From Burhinus oedicnemus (Eukaryota; Chordata; Aves; Charadriiformes; Burhinidae): DNA of 64,000 bases. Under the pieces are notes generated by a model. That model worked only from the letters and a program-made list of their open reading frames with translations, searched no databases and was not told where the DNA came from. Position 1 is the first letter of the stretch. Each line of letters opens with the position of its first letter. Of the stretch, positions 63,537 to 64,000 are shown one piece after another. The DNA is taken from assembly GCA_008921705.1 (NCBI GenBank), contig VFFE01009165.1:1369183-1433182 (forward strand), in the 5' to 3' direction. The translations under genes and the position numbers were made by a program.

Positions 63537-64000
63537 GTACTGTAAAAACAAGTAGTATGACTTACATTTCTAAAAAATTCATAACTTTTTATACTGTTTG
63601 AGAAGTCTTCAATTTTAAACTGACTGTGGTTAAAGCTAGTTCAGTAGGGCTACACTTTTGAACACGAGAGGGAAAAGAGCAGAAGAGGAAGAGAATTTGA
63701 ATTCCTTCACCTACTTTGACTATGGCTTCTGAAAGGCAAAGGTCAACAGACTATTTCATTGAGTAAGCCCCTGGATATTCAACTGCTGACCCTCTGCTCA
63801 ATCTGTCTCATCTCAAAAGGAGTCTACTTGCATGTACAAATGAGATTTTCATTTTTAAAGCTCTGGGTTTTTTCGGTTTTAGAATATATGGTTTATAATT
63901 CAGTCTAGGCATTATGTAAAAATGGAGATACACCCATATTTGATTATGAAAGAAAGTATTAAATAGTTCTCTGGTTTAAACACTGTTCTTAGTGCTACTG
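63537..64000 (+). other. ANXA10: ANXA10 intron 6, partial
   Basis: Starts with GTACTG after exon 6. No acceptor plus annexin-like continuation was found before the window ends. Confidence 0.85.

Noticed and set aside
1..64000. CRISPR array, rRNA, tRNA, bacterial operon or retroviral LTR pair
   Set aside because: No spaced direct repeats, cloverleaf, ribosomal segment, operon-like gene packing or paired LTRs were visible.

Overview
The window is vertebrate nuclear DNA, almost certainly from a bird. It is AT-rich and intron-dense, and its dominant interspersed repeats are CR1 LINEs with the (ATTCTRTG)n 3' end typical of birds. Only faint, very old MIR-like and L3-like remnants accompany them. 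Two 20-N runs (26041-26060 and 45832-45851) mark assembly gaps. No bacterial, CRISPR, rRNA or tRNA features were seen.

The only cellular gene I can support is the 5' half of annexin A10 (ANXA10) on the + strand. Six coding exons were found: 41157-41174, 54440-54521, 56408-56502, 60803-60916, 62727-62817 and 63457-63536. Splice phases agree at every junction, and together they encode residues 1-160 of a protein expected to be about 324 residues long. They cover the short N-terminus, annexin repeat 1 and most of repeat 2. The remaining exons lie beyond the right edge. The start is a six-codon mini-exon followed by a 13.3-kb intron. A CpG-poor segment with a TATA box lies just upstream and is the candidate promoter.

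Positions 1 to about 40860 look intergenic. In mammals ANXA10 is preceded by a large gene-poor interval towards SPOCK3, and this stretch fits that picture. It holds CR1 copies at 2570-3165 (+), 24719-27325 (-, with ORF1 and ORF2 remnants), 29236-29374 (-) and 34691-36225 (-, with a long RT remnant). Older CR1/L3 fragments lie at 7085-7400, 13572-13722 and 38885-39025. MIR-like SINE fossils lie at 13740-13855, 28830-28945 and 32275-32435. The ANXA10 introns contain an old CR1 (46665-47060), a MIR-like SINE (57188-57340) and an L3-like 3' end (61495-61765).

No previously undescribed multi-gene system is visible. The points most worth following are: the degraded calcium loop in ANXA10 repeat 2, usually the one retained loop in this annexin; a NAGNAG acceptor at exon 2; one CR1 copy whose reverse-transcriptase catalytic blocks are missing while the frame stays open; another CR1 with a catalytic Asp-to-Gly change; and several perfect hairpins, G-runs and RFX-like palindromes in the intergenic part.
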